Below, piece after piece: positions 21,600 through 31,801 of a stretch of DNA of 64,000 nt (the first letter of the stretch is position 1; each line of letters opens with the position of its first letter). The DNA lies in NCBI GenBank assembly GCA_950295325.1, contig OX485803.1, forward strand, positions 57,611,554 through 57,675,553. Direction: 5' to 3'. The notes beneath the pieces are model-generated. The model was given only the letters and a program-made list of their open reading frames with translations, did not search any database and had not been told where the DNA came from. Both the position numbers and the translations under genes were made by a program. Origin of the DNA: Polytrichum commune. Taxonomy: Eukaryota; Streptophyta; Polytrichopsida; Polytrichales; Polytrichaceae.

Positions 21600-24230
21600 A
21601 TCCGTCCTCAGAATTTTCCTAGTCTAACAAGTCTACGTAAGCTTTCTTCAACTTGTCATGATTTACCCGATCTGGGTAATTTGTTCCATCCAAATTGCGT
21701 AAAGAATAGGTACCATTTGTCGTAAAAACCTCCTTAATTTCGTACAGTCCAAACCACTTAGGTAGTAGTTTTTTGTGAGTTCTACGAAAATGCCTCGAGT
21801 CGTACATCATCACCAAATCTCCGGATTTAAACACTCATTTTTTCACCTTCTCATTCCATGTTTTCGTCTTTTTTGCTTGAGCCACCTCAATCGTTTGTCT
21901 TGCTCTCAATTGGACCTCGTCTAATTCGTTAAGTTGTACTAACCGCCATTGTTGAGACTTATCCAAATCCAACCGTGTTTTAGTAGCGGTGCGAAGGGTC
22001 ATGAGTTCGTACTCTATTGGAAGCAAAGCCTCAATACCATAGGCTAAACGAAAGGAAAAAAACCCTGTAGCCGTTTTGAATGTTGAGTTGTATACCCACA
22101 TTGCATGATGAATCCTGAGATCCCAATCACTAGTATTTGCCCTTGTTTCGGCTTCTTTCGCAATCATAGAGCACAACGTCTTGTTCGTTCGCTCCACTAA
22201 CCCATTTGTACTTGGTTTATACATAATTGTAAACTTATGTTTGATCGTTAATCGTTCCATCAAATCCTCCCATATGTCACTTGTGAATTGAGGTCCATTA
22301 TCCGATACCATCTCTAAAGGAATATCATAGCGAATGACAATACGTTCGTACACAAACCTCGCTACCTCTTTCTTGACTGAAATTTTTAAAACTCGAACCT
22401 CGGCAAATTTAATGAGATAATCCGTAGCAACAATAATGAAACGATGTTCACTTTTTGTAACCGGTAAAATACCGATCAAATCAATACCCCATTTCTCAAA
22501 TGCCCTAATGGAGGAATAGGGTGCAAGTTGCCGCTCACCGTGAATTTATTCGCAAATATTTGGCACACTTCGCAACGCTTGCAATAATCAAAAGTATCCT
22601 TAAACATCGTTGGCCAATAATATCCCGCCGCAAGGATTTTCTCCACTGTAACTCGTCCCGCAAAATGTCCCCACAAAAACCTTCATGAAATTTTGGGACA
22701 ACCGTTTTTCCCACCGCACGACGAAAAATACCATTTCTCCCGCAAAAATAAAGCAATTGACCTATCAAGTTATAAGATCGATTTTTATGTGCGATTCTTG
22801 TCCTTATCTGTTTGGTTGCACCCTCTGGAAAATTCATACATTTCATATATCGGATGATATCCTTGTACTCCTTCGGTTCATCTTCAATGTCTACCGACAT
22901 TAACATTGCGTCGGAAAAATCATCGTCTTCAGACACGACTCCCACCTCCTTTTTCATTCGTGAAAGAAAATCAACAATTTCATGTTTCGTACCCGCGCGA
23001 TGTACAATCACCAAGTCAAATTCTTAAAGCAAAATTATCCATCGTGCAATTCTTTCCGTTGCATTTGATTGTTTAAAAGGTAAACTAATACTTGATGATC
23101 TGTCACCACCGTGGTTTTTGTCCCTAGTAAGTAGTGTCAAAATTTCTTCAACACGAAAATAACTCCTAGCCCTTTCGTTCCGTTACCGTGTAATTTATCT
23201 CGGCCGGCGTGAGTTGTCTACTAGCATAGTAGATGGGTTGGTCGTATCCCTCTTTATCTAATTGTGGTAAAGTTGCACATACTCCTTCTCCCGATGCATC
23301 CGTAAAAACTAAAAATAATTTCTCACAATTCGGAGTTCGTAAAATGTGTGCCGAGAATGATGTTTGCTTTAGCTTGTCAAAAGCCTCTAACGCATCCGGA
23401 GAAGCTTGCGGAGGGAGAACATTATCTTTTAAAAATATGGTTAAAGGTTTAGCGATCATGACGTACCGCTCGATGAATCGGCGATAGTAACCCGTAATTC
23501 CCCAAAATGTCCTAACTCTACGTTTGGTAGTAGGAAATGGTGCTTCTAACATAGCCTCTATCCTCTCTGGATCGGTGCCAATTCCCTCTTTGGATACGAT
23601 GTGACCAAATAACCATCCAGATGAAAATCCAATTTTTGTTTTTTATGCTTTAAGTGTGATTCATGCCTCATCTAAGTGTTCAAAAACCTTCTTTAACTTC
23701 TCTAAATATGAGGCCCGATCACCATAAATTATAAAATTATCCATAAATACTCTTACAAAGTGTCATAAGAACGGTTCTAAGATTTTGTTCATTACTCTTT
23801 GAAAGGTAGATGGAGCGTTGCAAAGTCGAAATGACATTACCTTATAACAAAAGGTGCTCCATGGTGAAGTGAATGTGGTCTTGAGTTGATCATCGAGTGC
23901 GATCTTCACTTGATGATATTCACTATACCCGTCCGCAAACGAATACAACTCATAGCCTCCCACCTCCTCTAGAACTTCATCGCAAAATAGAATGGGATAT
24001 CTATCTTTCTTCGTAACATCATTGAATTTCTTATAATTCACGCAAACCCTCAATTTTCCATTTTTCTTCGGAGCCAAATTAATTGGCGAAACCCATTCAG
24101 TATTCTCCACCGGGTGGATGAATTCAACTTCTAACAATTTTTCTAGTCTTACCTTCACCACTTCAGCGTATTTGGGATTCATGCGGTAAGGTTTTGCCGT
24201 ACCGCCTTCGCATTCTCTATGAGCTCAATT
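21600..24230 (-). pseudogene. Gypsy pol relic: reverse transcriptase, RNase H, integrase
   Basis: Reading right to left: reverse transcriptase (24182-23763, with WVSPINLAPKKNGKLRVCVNY and the first catalytic Asp in YSFADGYSEY) continues to a box near 23737-23705 that reads FMDNFIIYG, where the second Asp of the usual pair is Asn; a stop follows near 23647. RNase H is at 23552-23166 (LVFTDASGEGVCATL). The integrase zinc-binding part (GYYWPTMFKDTFDYCKRCEVC) is at 22676-22535 and the catalytic core at 22479-21835 (ATDYLIKFAEV, SDNGPQFTSD, TNGLVERTN). A stop at 21835-21837 separates the core from a tail at 21834-21619 (GDLVMMYDSRHF). The frames shift between blocks, so no polyprotein can be made. 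Confidence 0.88.
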
Positions 24231-24559
24231 TTGTACGTTTGCAAGGAGACTTCACGCTAATCCTTATAATTGAAGGCAAAAAAATGTATAAACCTATGCA
24301 AAAGTTTGAGAAAATGTTCACGCTCTTGAAGAAATAATTTTGTTTCCAATCGAATTTGGTTCAACCGCCATGTTATTTCTTTATTCGACAAAACTGGCTT
24401 CTCCCTTGTACGTTTTACGAGAAGTTGTCTTTGTGGTGGAACCTCTCGCTTTGCGACTGTTTCAATTGCTTACAACCAACTTCGTCATTCGAATAATCGT
24501 CCGTGTAAATTCCTTCGAACTCTGAATCGTCAGTCTTTCGCGAATCAGAGTCAGATTTG

Positions 24560-25560
24560 TCGGAATCCGGTGCTCCTCCTAGAGGGACGAATGGAATTCG
24601 TTGCCGATGTGGCCCTTCCCGATTGTCATGTATCCTTCGCCCAATAGTTCCGCACGTGTGCTTTTGTAAGCCATGACCGACCTAAGATCATTGGGTATGA
24701 TCCATCTTCTTCTAACATCACATGAAAATCCACGGCCGTGGAAATTCCTAAAACATTGATACACACGTTGGATTTCATACCTTGAGGTTTACAAATCATT
24801 TTATTCACCATTTTCAAGGTAATTGATAAATGTCTCTCAATTTCGAGGCCTATATACCTCATTGCCGGAATAATCATTACATTGACATCCGCTCCTCCAT
24901 CCACCAAGACACCTCTCAACATAGAGTCATTACATCCAACGTCTATGATCGGACCATAGTCTTGTTGGATTGCAATTGTATTGAGAGATTGGGGAATGGA
25001 TGGAATCTTGTGTGCCGATAGACTCTTTCTCAATTCCTCGCGAACTGATGAAACCATTGTCACAAGTTGTCCAATTGTGATGTCCGCTTTCTTAACCCAC
25101 ACGTCATCTAAGATCGAATACCAACCTTGATTTTTTGATATCGGAAAATCATGAAAACCTAACCTCCTCCGTCGAGATTTCTTCGATTCCTTGTCCCTTG
25201 CCATCTCCTTCATCTGTTTCACGCTTCGTGATTGGGATTTCTCTTGCATTCGTTTTGTTGCCATTACATCGACCTCATTCACAAAGATTGTTCGAAATTT
25301 GCAATCGCCTTCTTCTGAGTCTCGTCTTGAATCTCAACTAGATTCATACGACCCTTACCTTTGTCATCCGTTGCATCACGATTCGGACAATCTTTCGAAA
25401 TGTGGCTGATTTCTTTGCAAGCATAAAATTGCACCTTGTTTGAATCACATTCCATATTACGGAAAGTTCGCGGTTGAAGGAGATGAACACTAAGTTGTGT
25501 CATTTGTGACACAAAATCTTTAATAGCGGCCTCTATTCGTGGATGGATGAAGCGTACTTG
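24560..25560 (-). pseudogene. Gypsy gag C-terminus and protease relic
   Basis: The segment 25512-25279 encodes a CCHC-like knuckle in which one cysteine is lost (VQFYACKEISHISKDCPN). The segment 25282-24626 encodes a retroviral-type aspartic protease with GVLVDGGADVNVM (the active-site Asp followed by Gly-Gly rather than the more usual Ser/Thr-Gly) and YPMILGRSWL near its end. The frame changes at 25279-25282. Most of gag upstream of the knuckle is missing or unrecognisable. Confidence 0.8.
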
Positions 25561-25814
25561 TCGAAGATGAAGCCCGCAATGAAGTATGATGAATATCCGT
25601 CGTATCTTTCGGTGGTATTATTGGTGTCAACTCCAAACTAGCCTCATTCTTTTCGGCAATGTGGATAACATCTTCCAAAGTGTCCACACCCTCATACTTG
25701 ACTTGTTGAAGTAACTCGTAGCAATCCGATCATGAAATGTTTCACCACGAATGCCTTAATCTCTTCGAAAATTTGACGCGAAGGCGGTTTCATGATTTTC
25801 CGATATTAAAAAAT

Positions 25815-25890
25815 CAAGGTTCTTGATTATTACAAGCGTTGCGAAGTGTGCCAAGCATTTGCGAATAAATCCATGGTGAGCGGCAACGGA
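25815..25890 (+). repeat. Inverted copy of integrase zinc-finger sequence next to the 5' LTR
   Basis: Plus-strand text here (gattattacaagcgttgcga, agtgtgccaagcatttgcga, ataaatccatggtgagcggc) nearly equals the minus-strand coding text of the integrase CKRCEVCQ region at about 22530-22592. It therefore lies in opposite orientation to the rest of pol and adjoins the right LTR. The last bases before the LTR, read on the minus strand, TGGTTCCGTTGCCG, could also serve as a tRNA primer-binding site, since they resemble the TGGCGCCGTTGCCG type found in plant gypsy elements. Confidence 0.8.
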
Positions 25891-25897
25891 ACCAAAA

Positions 25898-26408
25898 TGT
25901 TGGGGTCCTTTAGGCATAAAGGGAAATAACATTAAGAACAAGATAATCACAACATAAAAACCTCATAAACGAACATAGCTCTCACCCTTATTAATCCCGT
26001 AAGGCCGAGGCTTTGATACAAAAAGTCGTAACTCTAGTCTATCACTCAAATCCATCTTATGTCAACTAACACTATCCTAAGCACTTCGAGAAGATGTCGG
26101 ACCCTTCACCGAGAGCCCTTCTATACTATGAAATAGGAAGTTTCCCAAGAAATAACCTAAATCTACTTACTCGTAGATACGGCTCATAAATCTATCATAA
26201 TCTAGATATAACTAATATAGAAAGTCTTACCTCATCAACTTGATGAGGTGTAGGCTTTGTCACCGTTCTATCAACTTCGACATAGACAAGTAATAACCAC
26301 TTGATCCATATCTTCTAGAACTTACCGCAAAGTCTTAACACTTTACCTACTTTCTAATCCTAAGTAAATATCTATAATGCTAGTGAATACACAATTTTAC
26401 CCCCAACA
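25898..26408 (-). repeat. 5' LTR of the gypsy element
   Basis: 511 bp, beginning TGTTGGGGTCC and ending ACCCCCAACA on the plus strand. The internal region is minus-strand coding, so this is the upstream LTR and should hold the element's promoter. Many of the differences from the left LTR are C/T or G/A changes. Confidence 0.93.
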
Positions 26409-27450
26409 CTATCTTCATAATCACTAGAGGTCCATGTCGTAAATCACAATAATTCCATTGGATTGAAAATAATGTGCAATGTACCATTATCTATTTGCCA
26501 TGTTGCTTCCTTTCCTCAGAGTGAACACCTATTGAATGGAAGTGCTTGTCTACATAACCAAGCCAAAACCTACCTTCAAGATTCATTTCATGTTGCTTCA
26601 CATGATGGCATGTCTTTCAAACCTTTGTTTGTACGTAGAATTAACACTTCTATGTTTGTCGCACATGGTTTTGAACTCAACAATTGGCATTGAAGCTTGG
26701 TAGACATCCCTAAATTTGAACACTGATCTTAATCAAACACCCGTATTTGAGCGACATATGGTTAGATGTGGCTCCAATACATATACTAACATGTTTCAGA
26801 AAGTGATTGGACTACATGTTCAAATATAATAACCAGTCTAGACTCAATAGTCAACACGACTTGGGAGACATATGTGACCGCTTAATGAACACGAGAATCT
26901 TCACTTTGATAATGAATAAGATGATATGTATACGAGCTCTAGAATTTTGAGGAAAATGGCTATGGCCTCAATTTACATTTACTAATCGCGTGTTTCGTGT
27001 TCTATGGGAAGTGTGCTAGTGGGAAAAAATGACCATTTAAGACTCATCTACCTTAGGTAATACTCAAACATAGGTGTCCAATCAAAGCAAGCAAGCCATT
27101 CCTTTTTGGTGAGTGGCGAGTCGCCCTCTTTGCCTAAATGCACGCCAAGTGTGAGCGACCCCGATCTCCAAACCCTAAGTGGCGATGAGGCGACCAATCG
27201 ATCGAACGCTCTCAGCCACATTTCGCAACAATCAATCTCAACTTAATTATTCTAATAAGTATCCATCGATTCACATATCGTCTCGGAATTTAAAGAGCTC
27301 AGGGTTCCTAGGACCAGTAGTATTATTCCTTTCAATAGTGTGAGCATTAGGGTTTCGTCAAAACTTCGGAGCTCTGGATTGCTGCTCGAGGCATGCTTCG
27401 GTGATTGTGGATGTAGGATTTAATTTTTTAATTTTGGTTTATTTAAATTG
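26409..27450. promoter_or_regulatory. Upstream region and probable 5' leader of the OXLD1-like gene
   Basis: The left part (26415-26640) belongs to the repeat cluster that also lies left of the retrotransposon. From about 27130 the base composition changes and short GC-richer text with an aaaccctaagtggcgatgag phrase appears. A strong splice acceptor (a T-rich tract then TTGCAG ending at 27453) lies 20 bases before the chosen start codon, suggesting an intron in the 5' untranslated leader; the upstream exon border is not determined. Confidence 0.4.
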
Positions 27451-27472
27451 CAGAAAGAAGGGAGTTCCATTT

Positions 27473-28318
27473 ATGCTGCGGAACTCTTTGGTATCATGGA
27501 GATTAGGGAACACACGGTGTTGTTTGAGAACTGGATACGGTGTTTTGATTAATGTGGATACTTTCGGTGATTTTTTGATGCTGCGTCGTGGCGTTGGATG
27601 TTTCCAGAGGAAACGGAAGTCGATTTTTGGGAGTTTGATGTTTGATAAGACCCTTGGAAAGAGTTCGGGTGCGAATTGCATTTCTGTGAGCACTCCTCAT
27701 CTGGAGATTTTGACTGTGAACTGGAAAATTTGGTTTCCTCCGGACCTGCGGTTTGGTCCACAAGCGTATCGCGATATCATCATGGGGCAAGGCGCTTCTC
27801 AGACAAGAGCCTTTGGAGTTGACGAGGATAAGGATTCCAAGGGAGTCTCAGTTGAAGAAGAAAATTTCAAAAGCTCGCGACACGAGGAAGATGCGAACGA
27901 AGACAATGCAACAATAAATCCTGGTTTAAATCTGGAGATCGATCCAGTGGTGCAGCAGGAGGATTCTAAATTGGAATCGTCTCGTGGATCCAGAATTGAC
28001 GATTTGGGCCCAAACCCTAATGTAGTGGAGAACGTGAATGCCACGGTGGCAGCTCGTGAGGAGGAGTTAACTAGGATTTTAGATATCAAACTGGAGACGG
28101 AGATTGTCAAAGATGGAACTAAGGATGACAGTGAAGATGCAGTAAGTGAAACGATCGAGAAGGCTTCTACCGTTGAGGATGAACTCGGTGAGCCTCCGGA
28201 AAGACCTCTGCCTGACGACTGTTGCGGTCAAGGATGCGAGCCTTGTGTGTGGGACACATACAACGACGAATTGAGAGACTACCTTGCACGCAAGAAGGCG
28301 TTGCAGAAGGGAAAATAG
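27473..28318 (+). CDS. OXLD1-like protein with C-terminal oxidoreductase-like domain
   Basis: An uninterrupted frame of 281 residues. The C terminus (about residues 235-275) reads GEPPERPLPDDCCGQGCEPC followed by VWDTYNDELRDYLARKKAL, the signature of the oxidoreductase-like family (Pfam Oxidored-like; human OXLD1), with its CC-x3-C-x2-C cysteines and the VWD-Y-EL pattern. The biochemical role of the family is unknown; mammalian members are mitochondrial. The N terminus from the ATG at 27473 (MLRNSLVSWRLGNTRCCLRT) is basic, Ser/Leu-rich and free of acid residues, as expected of a mitochondrial targeting peptide. The middle (about 105-230) is acidic and probably disordered. An earlier in-frame ATG at 27401 lies before a splice-acceptor-like TTGCAG at 27453 and is likely leader intron, so I prefer 27473. 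Confidence 0.8.
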   Translation: MLRNSLVSWRLGNTRCCLRTGYGVLINVDTFGDFLMLRRGVGCFQRKRKSIFGSLMFDKTLGKSSGANCISVSTPHLEILTVNWKIWFPPDLRFGPQAYRDIIMGQGASQTRAFGVDEDKDSKGVSVEEENFKSSRHEEDANEDNATINPGLNLEIDPVVQQEDSKLESSRGSRIDDLGPNPNVVENVNATVAAREEELTRILDIKLETEIVKDGTKDDSEDAVSETIEKASTVEDELGEPPERPLPDDCCGQGCEPCVWDTYNDELRDYLARKKALQKGK

Positions 28319-28890
28319 TATGATGACAAGTGATAAAGCAATATATCCGATATCCTGAAAGAAACCCTAATTGCATCACGGTTTTATCAATTTGATAAAC
28401 CGGAGGACGAAGGACGATGGTTCTGCCATTGCTAAGATTGAATAGAAAACCCGGAAAAGAGACGTGGCCGGACACTGCAGGATGGATGCTGTTTACGGCA
28501 GCCTTCGAAACAAAACAGATTGGCATTATGTCTCAAACATCGAAGGAAGTCAGATCATTTGGTATGGGATTTGAGGTAGTCTGTTGAATTACTCGAGGCC
28601 TTGTCCGCCTTCTTCTCTCACATGAATTGTTTCTAGCCTTACTTAGATTATTGTAACTTCTTGTACATACAAGAAGATTGGGAATCTGAGAAATCGTCTA
28701 CGAAGTATTATACCTACTGCTGCCTCCAAAACGTGAATAATTTATTCCCTTGAGCTTCTTTTGCACATGTTGGTGCAGAGATACTGTGCAATTTTTTTGG
28801 CTTTCAGTTTTCCTTGCATTTTTCTTTCGTGTGTGTTTCATATGCACATGTTGCCTGTGGGGTGCCTTTCAATGTTGAAAACATGTGCAC
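28319..28890. other. 3' region of the OXLD1-like gene, no further gene seen
   Basis: Probably 3' untranslated sequence and spacer. There is no motif-bearing frame. A gtgcctttcaatgttgaaaac-type phrase followed by catgtgcacatgt at 28862-28894 resembles the inner part of the right arm and loop of the inverted repeat that follows. Confidence 0.5.
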
Positions 28891-28892
28891 AT

Positions 28893-29240
28893 GTAGAAAT
28901 ATCAACCATTCATGCTCGGGGCATTTTCAGGACTCCACTGTTACAATCCACAAATGTGTGAAGATTGTAATCACATCTGATAATCAGTGGCTTCTCGTTT
29001 CAGCAATAAATGGCACCTGACAGCAATATTAATCCAAGGATCATCTGAGAAAAGATTGGCGAGCTCTACCAAGGTGAATGAAACATGTGCACATGTGTTT
29101 ATTGTTGACTGTCAGGTGCCTTTTAATGCTGAAAAGAGAAAGCCATTGATTATCAGATGTGATTACAATCTTCACACATTTGTGGATTTTAGCAGTGGAG
29201 TTCTGAGAATACCTCGAGCATGAAAAGTTGAGAAGAAATT
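28893..29240. repeat. Long inverted repeat, arms about 135 bp, loop about 70 bp
   Basis: The left arm (about 28893-29030) and right arm (about 29100-29240) are reverse complements. The pairing includes a perfect 40-base core: left 28947-28986, right about 29146-29185. Outside the core the arms still pair with occasional mismatches, for example catgctcggggcattttcag against the complement of the cctcgagcatg end. The loop holds the palindrome acatgtgcacatgt. A transcript through this segment would fold into a long hairpin. It could be a MITE, a young microRNA-type locus or a local inverted duplication; no clear target duplication was found. Confidence 0.88.
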
Positions 29241-31790
29241 ACATTTAGTGGGGGTCTGGTATTGGCTCACATTCAAATTGGTGTTTGTCCTGCAGTTGAA
29301 CAATATGTTGGTGTATTTGGAGAAGATGTAATTGGCTTACCACTTGTGAAGGCATCCTTTGGAACAGGTTATTGGCTATTGAGTTGGATTGCGTGTTGCA
29401 CTTTCAGGTCATTTTGGGAACGGAAGGAGCCTGCAATACATCTGAGCAGCTGATTGAAGTAAACTATCCTTGCTGGTAAAAGGTATGCAACCATAACCCT
29501 TAAATGTTACAGGGGGTGTTTCATGTAGACTGACTACTGCATGTATATCTGGGATGCATAAGTTTCCACTGTATGTAGCATCTTGGTAAATGGGTGGTTT
29601 GTGCTTGTGTTGATGATAGCAAAGGTGAAATAGGCATGCAAAGTCAGTACCTCTTCTGTTAATTGAGGATTACATGGCCAAGTCTACGATTCCTATTGCC
29701 TTGAGTAAGAAATGGAAGTTTGAAGTTCTATTGCAAGATTGCAGTACGCTTATCCAATTTTGTAATCTCTTCCTATGTAGTGCATAAGTTGTTGCCATGG
29801 GGCTTTGATAACAATTTGAGCTTTTGTGGATTACATGTAGCATACCTATCTTCTTGATGCATATGTTATTTGCATGCATGGTTGTTAACAAACCCTGCCT
29901 TTGACAGAATCATCATACATCCCGGTAACCTAGTTGTGTTTCAATACTCAGAATTTCCATGTCAGTAGTAATGGAAGGGAATCATATCTCTACGTCAATT
30001 CTGGTACCCTGTCTTGGTTGGAGCATCTGATAGTTTTGGAGGGAAGTTTAAGGAATTGTATTTCCTCATTTTTGTGCTGATCTAGGGCTCTTGCACATGC
30101 AGGCAACAACAGTACGCAACAATGATAATTCTGAGGCTGTTATCACACAGGCAGTCTTAAAGGCCGATTCAAACTTTGCTCAGAGGCCGACCTAAATCAC
30201 AAAAACTCTCCATATCTAGAACGGCCGTTGATGCCTATCTATCGGCTGGATTACCAGGTCCAAACCATGGCCTGGATTATTATGTCAGACTGTATGGTCA
30301 AATATTTAAACTTAAGTGTTGTATAAGTTACATATGATTTTTTTGGTCAATCTTGCATCGTGCTGCCACAAATTGTGTGGTCCGTGGGAATTTCAAGGTC
30401 TTTCCAGGTTTGCAAAGACTCAAAGGTCTCCTCATTGACCTATCAATGCAATCGAAATGCAGGTGTACAGGACCTTCCCTCAAAATAATTAAACTGCACT
30501 TCCAAGAAAGCATCCCAGATTCTGAACCTGCAACTGTGCAGGTTGGCCCACTTGATCACTTGACTTACATGGCAGCTACCAAGGGGTTGCACTGAAAAGA
30601 GACTCAAGTCTGGGTAAATTCTCTTTAATTGGGTCCCACTAAGTCAGACTAATGACAAAAGTATATACAAGCCTTTTTGATTGCAGGACCTTTAAATTGT
30701 CATGCCAATTCTGATTACTTGTTTGTCATAAGCATATACTTGCATTATCTTTATGCACTTTTATTCAGAACACTGGCAACCACTTTCGGTAAGCCAGAAA
30801 GGGTGGTTAAATCCTTGTTATACATATATCTGAGTGACATAGAAAGAAGTTGACACCAATCCAGCATCGTTGGTGTAAACATACCATAACCTTAGATAAA
30901 CCAAAACCTATTTTGGAATGCAGCTCCTTATTAGTAGCTTCTACTACCCTGGTGTGTCAGCGGGCCACTGCCAAGTTACAGAGGAGAAGGTTCCAGCTAC
31001 CGACAACAATAGTCTTGGCTTCAGATTAGGTTTTAAAGCTTGACTTGGATGGACTGCATTGCTGCAAGGAAGACGGTGAGATTCGCACCACTTATTTAAT
31101 GAAATGATTAATAGTTCCAGAACAAAAGCCAAATAGTTGCCCACCATATGTGAGAATATTGATCCAGAACCCTGGCCCTCGCACCAGATTGTGGGACTTC
31201 TGTTCAAGGTGAGTGCACCTATCAAGAACTGTGAACTATTAAGGTAAGCACACCTACTGTATCTAAAATGGACACAGGCTAGAACTGGTATTTATGTCAC
31301 GTCTAGAGTCTAGGAATGTCATAAATTGTGTCCAATTGACATAAGTTGTTCTCAATAGATGAACCCACCTTAATAGATCTGAGCTTATATGTAGATACCC
31401 AAGTATGAAATATACGAAATCTGAAAGAAAATCACAATATGTCATATGATAGAGGTAACTGATGCATGCAATGGTGGGACCCACACTCAAAGAGTTAATG
31501 ATGAATTCATCAATGGGTTAACTTAATTTAATTTAAGCAAATTGTTTAAAACTTTGGTTCCAAGGCAAATGTTGTATCTTTTAGTGTTTGGATTTGGGTG
31601 GTGGTTGAGGGTATAGGAATTGTTGGATCTGCAAACTAGAATTTTGAAGTTGTTGGTTTCTCTTCTTGATTTAAAATTTGTTCTCACACTTGAATCTCAC
31701 CTCTCTTTAGATTGGCAATTTTAGTCCTTGTCAACTTGTACTCCTAGATTTGCCCATGCCACTCTTCAATTTCTTGGCTCCGGAGGTGGC
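29241..31790. other. Intergenic, no gene recognised
   Basis: No frame has recognisable protein motifs. The short frames near 30353-30595 and 30944-31225 lie on opposite strands and look incidental. Composition is near the window average and no large repeat was recognised. Confidence 0.45.
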
Positions 31791-31801
31791 GGCAATCTTG
31801 A

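Larger units (their letters stand above)
21067..26408 (-). mobile_element. Ty3/gypsy LTR retrotransposon, 5.3 kb, decayed
   Basis: Two 511-bp direct repeats (21067-21577 and 25898-26408), both TG...CA, enclose about 4.3 kb that encodes, on the minus strand and in gypsy order, a gag zinc knuckle, protease, reverse transcriptase, RNase H, integrase and a C-terminal integrase tail. The transcriptional 5' LTR is therefore the right-hand one. CTAT occurs just outside each end (21063-21066, 26409-26412), a probable remnant of the target duplication. Stops and frame changes break the reading frames. Gag is mostly absent. The FMD.F.(I/V)YG version of the reverse-transcriptase active-site box resembles plant Tat/Athila-side lineages, a tentative placement. 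By eye the LTRs differ at about 27 of 511 positions, so the insertion is not recent. Confidence 0.92.

Noticed and set aside
27401-27472. Upstream in-frame ATG for the OXLD1-like protein
   Set aside because: It lies before a T-rich tract and AG acceptor at 27453, so it is probably leader intron; the ATG at 27473 gives a good targeting peptide.
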